DNA of 64,000 nucleotides from Antitrichia curtipendula (Eukaryota; Streptophyta; Bryopsida; Hypnales; Leucodontaceae). Under the pieces are notes generated by a model. That model was not told the origin of the DNA, did not search any database, and saw only the letters and a program-made list of their open reading frames with translations. Location of the stretch: positions 21,160,696 to 21,224,695 of the forward strand of contig OX579638.1 of assembly GCA_951230915.1 (NCBI GenBank), written 5' to 3'. Below, in pieces: positions 60,721-64,000 of the stretch (within the stretch, counting starts at the first letter, position 1; every line of letters starts with the position of its first letter). Position numbers and translations under genes: made by a program.

Positions 60721-62420
60721 TCAAGAAGTTAAGTTTTGGTTATGGTCATTTTTAAAGGTTTTATGGTACTTCTTTATGGAAGTCATCTTTGAAGGGTCAT
60801 TTTTTGAATTGAAAGTATTAGTATTTGAAGTTATACTCTTTGAACTACATAATGTTTGCAAAGTAAAGTCTAAAAAATCTATACCATACAAAATGCAAGA
60901 AAATTAGCACAAAAATTCTACAAATATTTTGATGGATGAAAAAAACTAAGATTACATATGGTAGATCATGTAACTATTTAGTTCATAACTTGTTTGATAT
61001 CTAAAAAAAATGGTCCATTAGGTGTTCATCATATTCACTTTACAACATTTGACTAATGAAAATCATCAAAAATACAAAGTTAATTTTTAGAATAATTTTG
61101 AGTTTAATAAATAGTGTAGGATAGGAATTTAGCTATGATAATTATTTTTGATATGAAAAAAATGTATTCCAAAAGCATTGTTCTTTATACCTCATTGTAT
61201 AGTTGGCTTTAATAATCCTTTTGTACTATTGAAGGAATTTTGCATAATATTGAATACAATTGGCATTTTTTTGTCTTGCATAATTAATATTCAATTTTAA
61301 AGCAATCTCAATCAACCAATTGAAATATTAGTTTCAAAAAAGAAAAATTTCTACTTTTAGTTAATTATTTTATTTAATGTTCAAGGTTTTACATTACTAT
61401 TGATTTAAATTGATTAGTGATGATTTTCTTAAAATTGATTATATAGATATGTAGGAAACATCTTTATGCACATCTTTCTTTCAACAAGAAGTTTCCCCCA
61501 AAAGTCTTAAAAAGAAATATGTGTTGTAGTTAGAATTTTTGAATAGAAAATCTACATTTGCATTTTGGGGGTAAAATACAAGGTATTTAGTACCTAAATG
61601 CAAGTATAGATGGAATTTTTTTTATTAAGCACATGAGTATAAACTTAAAAAGGTTTAAAGGTCTAGAAAATTTATAAAATGTTATTACAAAGGTTAAAAT
61701 ATTTAAAAAATAACATAAAATATTAAAATATTAAAAAAACAATTATTATGAGTATGACCATTGGGAGAGGTTGTAACTATTCCATAAGAGACTACAAATA
61801 GCTATAATTTTAAAAAAATTGGCATTTGGTGAATGTTCTTTTCTACTTGTGTTTTTATATTAATACTATCATTATTATTATGTTTCTTCCTTCATTATAT
61901 AATTTATTTGTGCAATTGGGTTGTCATTCTTTCTGTTATATGTGTGAGCAATTTTGTTAATCAATTCTTGTTGTTTATTGTGAAGGCCTACTGTGAGCGA
62001 TTGTTTTATTGTTTCTAGAGTTTGGAATTGTTGTGCGAGAGGTTGCTTGCTATAATGGAGATTGAGCAGTAGGGTAAGCATTGAATGGAAGACCGTGAGC
62101 TTTTTGAGTGAGATTGTGGAAGATTGATCTTGATTTGAGCATCAAGCAATCAAGAATTGGAGCATCTCTTAAAGGGCCATGTACCAAAGGTTGGCGATGT
62201 ATTGGAAGTATAAAAAATGGTGAAAGTGAGTAGCTCAGAATTGATTGGATTGAAAGGCACGTTGGAGGACTTGGTGGTTTGATGCATTACTGCGGAGATT
62301 CCCATCACTTGCGTCTAATTCAAGTTTGGAAGAAGGGTGAAAGCATGCTACGGTCTACCTGCTTTGGCACATTCAATAAAAAAATGTAAATAAATTTTTT
62401 AACACTTTGGATTCTTGGTG

Positions 62421-62620
62421 NNNNNNNNNNNNNNNNNNNNNNNNNNNNNNNNNNNNNNNNNNNNNNNNNNNNNNNNNNNNNNNNNNNNNNNNNNNNNNNN
62501 NNNNNNNNNNNNNNNNNNNNNNNNNNNNNNNNNNNNNNNNNNNNNNNNNNNNNNNNNNNNNNNNNNNNNNNNNNNNNNNNNNNNNNNNNNNNNNNNNNNN
62601 NNNNNNNNNNNNNNNNNNNN
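62421..62620. other. Assembly gap, 200 N
   Basis: Again exactly 200 undetermined bases. The sequence after it is an inverted piece of PIE1, so the join is between unrelated positions of the locus. Confidence 0.99.
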
Positions 62621-64000
62621 TGCCTTGATTTGCGAGGATGAAGGGGTCGCTTGGTTGGAGAGTGTGGTCGTTGCGGATGTGGAATGACGGCGTCTGGTTG
62701 GTTTGCGGGTGTCGTTGGTTCCGGATGGGTGCTGAAGCCGTGTTTTGTTTCGAGTCAGGATATGGACGACGGTGGAGAAGAGAGCGACGATTTTTCGGAG
62801 GATCGTCGAGATCGTACGAGTGAAGCTGGCACGAGTGGGAGTGGTAGCGCCGAAGACGAAGATGACGTGGATGAGGATGCGCGGTACTCTTCGGACGTGA
62901 GGGAGAGGATGGGGGAACCGAGCACGAGTGGGCGGGATCACCGGGTCGGGTTGTCGAGCGCAGTGATAGACACGGCGGAGGTGAAGGAAGAGATCGTCGA
63001 GGCGAAGTTGTCGAGCCACGCCGTTGGAGCGTCTGGGAAGGTGTGGTCTCTGGACGATAGTGAGTCGCTATGTGCGAGGGAGACGGGTCGCGTGTTGGGT
63101 TCGATGAGAGAAGTGGGGAGTTGTTTTGGCGTTGCAGTCAGGTCGGTGAATTGTGTAGTTGCGGGTCCTCGTTGACGTGAATGTGGGGCCTGCGTTTGGT
63201 TCTGTCTGTTGATGTTGCGTGGTTTCATGGTGTGGTGGGCTGTGGTAGATGGACGTCCATGGAAGGGTGTTGTATTCTTCGGGCCATCTCTTGAGGAGGA
63301 ACGGGTTATCGGGAGCAGCGAGTTCGAAGGACTCGGTATCATCCACAGGTTTGTTGCTGGGAGGGTGGGACCAGGTGGATGCGGAGACCGCGGCAGCTGT
63401 GGCGAAGGTGAGTGAGGCCGCCAGACGTCGTGGCGATCGTATCCTGATGAGGTCGTCCGAGGAAGGCATGCGAGTCCGGGAGGCCGGCGGTGAATCTGAG
63501 GCGAGGGCCGTTGCGAAGCCGGGAGAAGCGGAGGAGAGTGAAGCCCGGGGTGACAAGGTGTCCCCGGCTGCCCTACCTGTGACTGTCGACGGGGGCGTTG
63601 TAGCCAACGGAGTTGTGGCAGTGGAGTCGGAGAATGCGGTCGATGGAGGTTCGGTGGAGGCCGTTGCGGGAGACGGCTTGGACCTCCGCGGCGGAGATGT
63701 GAGTGCAGATGCGAAGGACGCGGGTGGCGTCGGGTCGTCGAAGGGTGCAGTGGTTGAGGACAAGAAGAGCGAAGACCGTCTGGCGGATTTTGCCGCAGCT
63801 GCTCAATCGGCGCAACCCACTGGGTACACGTTCTCGACGACGAAGGTGAAGACCAAGCTTCCGTTTCTGTTGAAGCATTCGCTGCGTGAGTACCAGCACA
63901 TTGGTCTGGATTGGCTGGTGACGATGTACGAGAAGCGTCTGAACGGCATTCTGGCCGACGAAATGGGTCTGGGTAAGACGATCATGACGATTGCCTTGTT
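62621..64000. repeat. Inverted copy of 45694-47073 (1,380 bp, continues past the window)
   Basis: Position y here corresponds to 109,694 - y on the opposite strand, with no difference in the stretches compared. It also matches part of copy 1 (34755-35622). It starts at the first base after the gap and is cut by the window edge. Confidence 0.93.
62759..64000 (+). CDS. PIE1: PIE1 partial copy in inverted orientation (exon 12 and the first part of exon 13)
   Basis: Plus-strand exons 62759-63145 (complete exon 12, donor GTGAAT) and 63249 to the window edge (first 752 nt of exon 13). The frame is open and ends inside ATPase motif I, just after [14 protein letters not shown]. Exons 1-11 are absent because the contig starts at 62621. 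It may be an alternative haplotype contig, a misplaced redundant contig or a true inverted duplication; the lack of visible differences favours redundancy. Confidence 0.85.

Larger units (their letters stand above)
54410..62420. other. AT-rich intergenic DNA with dispersed repeats
   Basis: No gene was recognised. Homopolymer C or G runs occur at about 56791-56806, 57235-57247 and 57456-57464. ATACAAATA-like low complexity spans about 57260-57400. Repeat pairs and the TTAA-type terminus at 59907 are listed separately. Open frames are short and unrecognised. Confidence 0.55.

Overview
This window is nuclear DNA from a green plant in the broad sense (a streptophyte). Two genes can be read exon by exon, and both are plant types. 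One is a haemoglobin with the classical plant layout of four exons and three introns (15158-17233, minus strand). The other is a PIE1/SWR1-type chromatin-remodelling ATPase (minus strand, start codon at 53133, stop at 37340). Spliceosomal introns, plant telo-box motifs near the PIE1 start, and small non-autonomous DNA transposons of several superfamilies fit this. The species cannot be named from the sequence. PIE1 introns are rich in G and T on the coding strand and its exons are rich in CpG, which is unlike most flowering plants, so a seed-free plant or charophyte-grade alga is possible; that is inference.

Layout. 1-15.1 kb is AT-rich intergenic DNA holding several transposon relics: a Mutator-like foldback element (2870-4051, 9-bp target duplication), a CACTA-ended element with a nested 163-nt hairpin (5787-6235), a TA-flanked foldback element (7727-7886), two copies of a TTAA-flanked repeat (6320-7184 and 9797-10737), and several inverted repeats. 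15.2-17.2 kb is the haemoglobin gene. 17.2-24.9 kb is intergenic again, with a hAT-like element (19175-19410), a decayed Copia-like gag fragment (23763-23954) and a short TTAA-flanked element (24566-24794).

24.9-53.2 kb is the PIE1 region, distorted by assembly. The last 10,739 bases before a 200-N gap (24884-35622) reappear as the first 10,739 bases after it (35823-46561). The copies agree wherever compared and both stop exactly at the gap. The simplest reading is two overlapping contigs that were scaffolded but not merged, so there is one PIE1 gene and not two. Its 21 exons, taken from 37340-53133, join in phase into one frame of 9,879 nt (3,292 residues): AT-hook extension, HSA domain, acidic linkers, split Snf2 ATPase, SANT domain and a long disordered tail. 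A third, inverted piece of the gene (62621-64000, plus strand) follows a second 200-N gap and runs off the window.

53.1-54.4 kb holds the PIE1 leader, with an in-frame eight-codon upstream ORF and three telo-boxes, plus one unexplained exon-like block. 54.4-62.4 kb is AT-rich DNA with dispersed repeats and no recognisable gene.

The two genes are not obviously linked in function. PIE1 is the motor of the SWR1 complex, which deposits histone H2A.Z; plant haemoglobins bind haem and handle oxygen and nitric oxide. I saw no novel multi-gene system. The items most worth a second look are the false duplication, the full PIE1 model with its extended N-terminus and upstream ORF, the near-perfect hairpin inside the CACTA-like element, and the TTAA-flanked repeat family.
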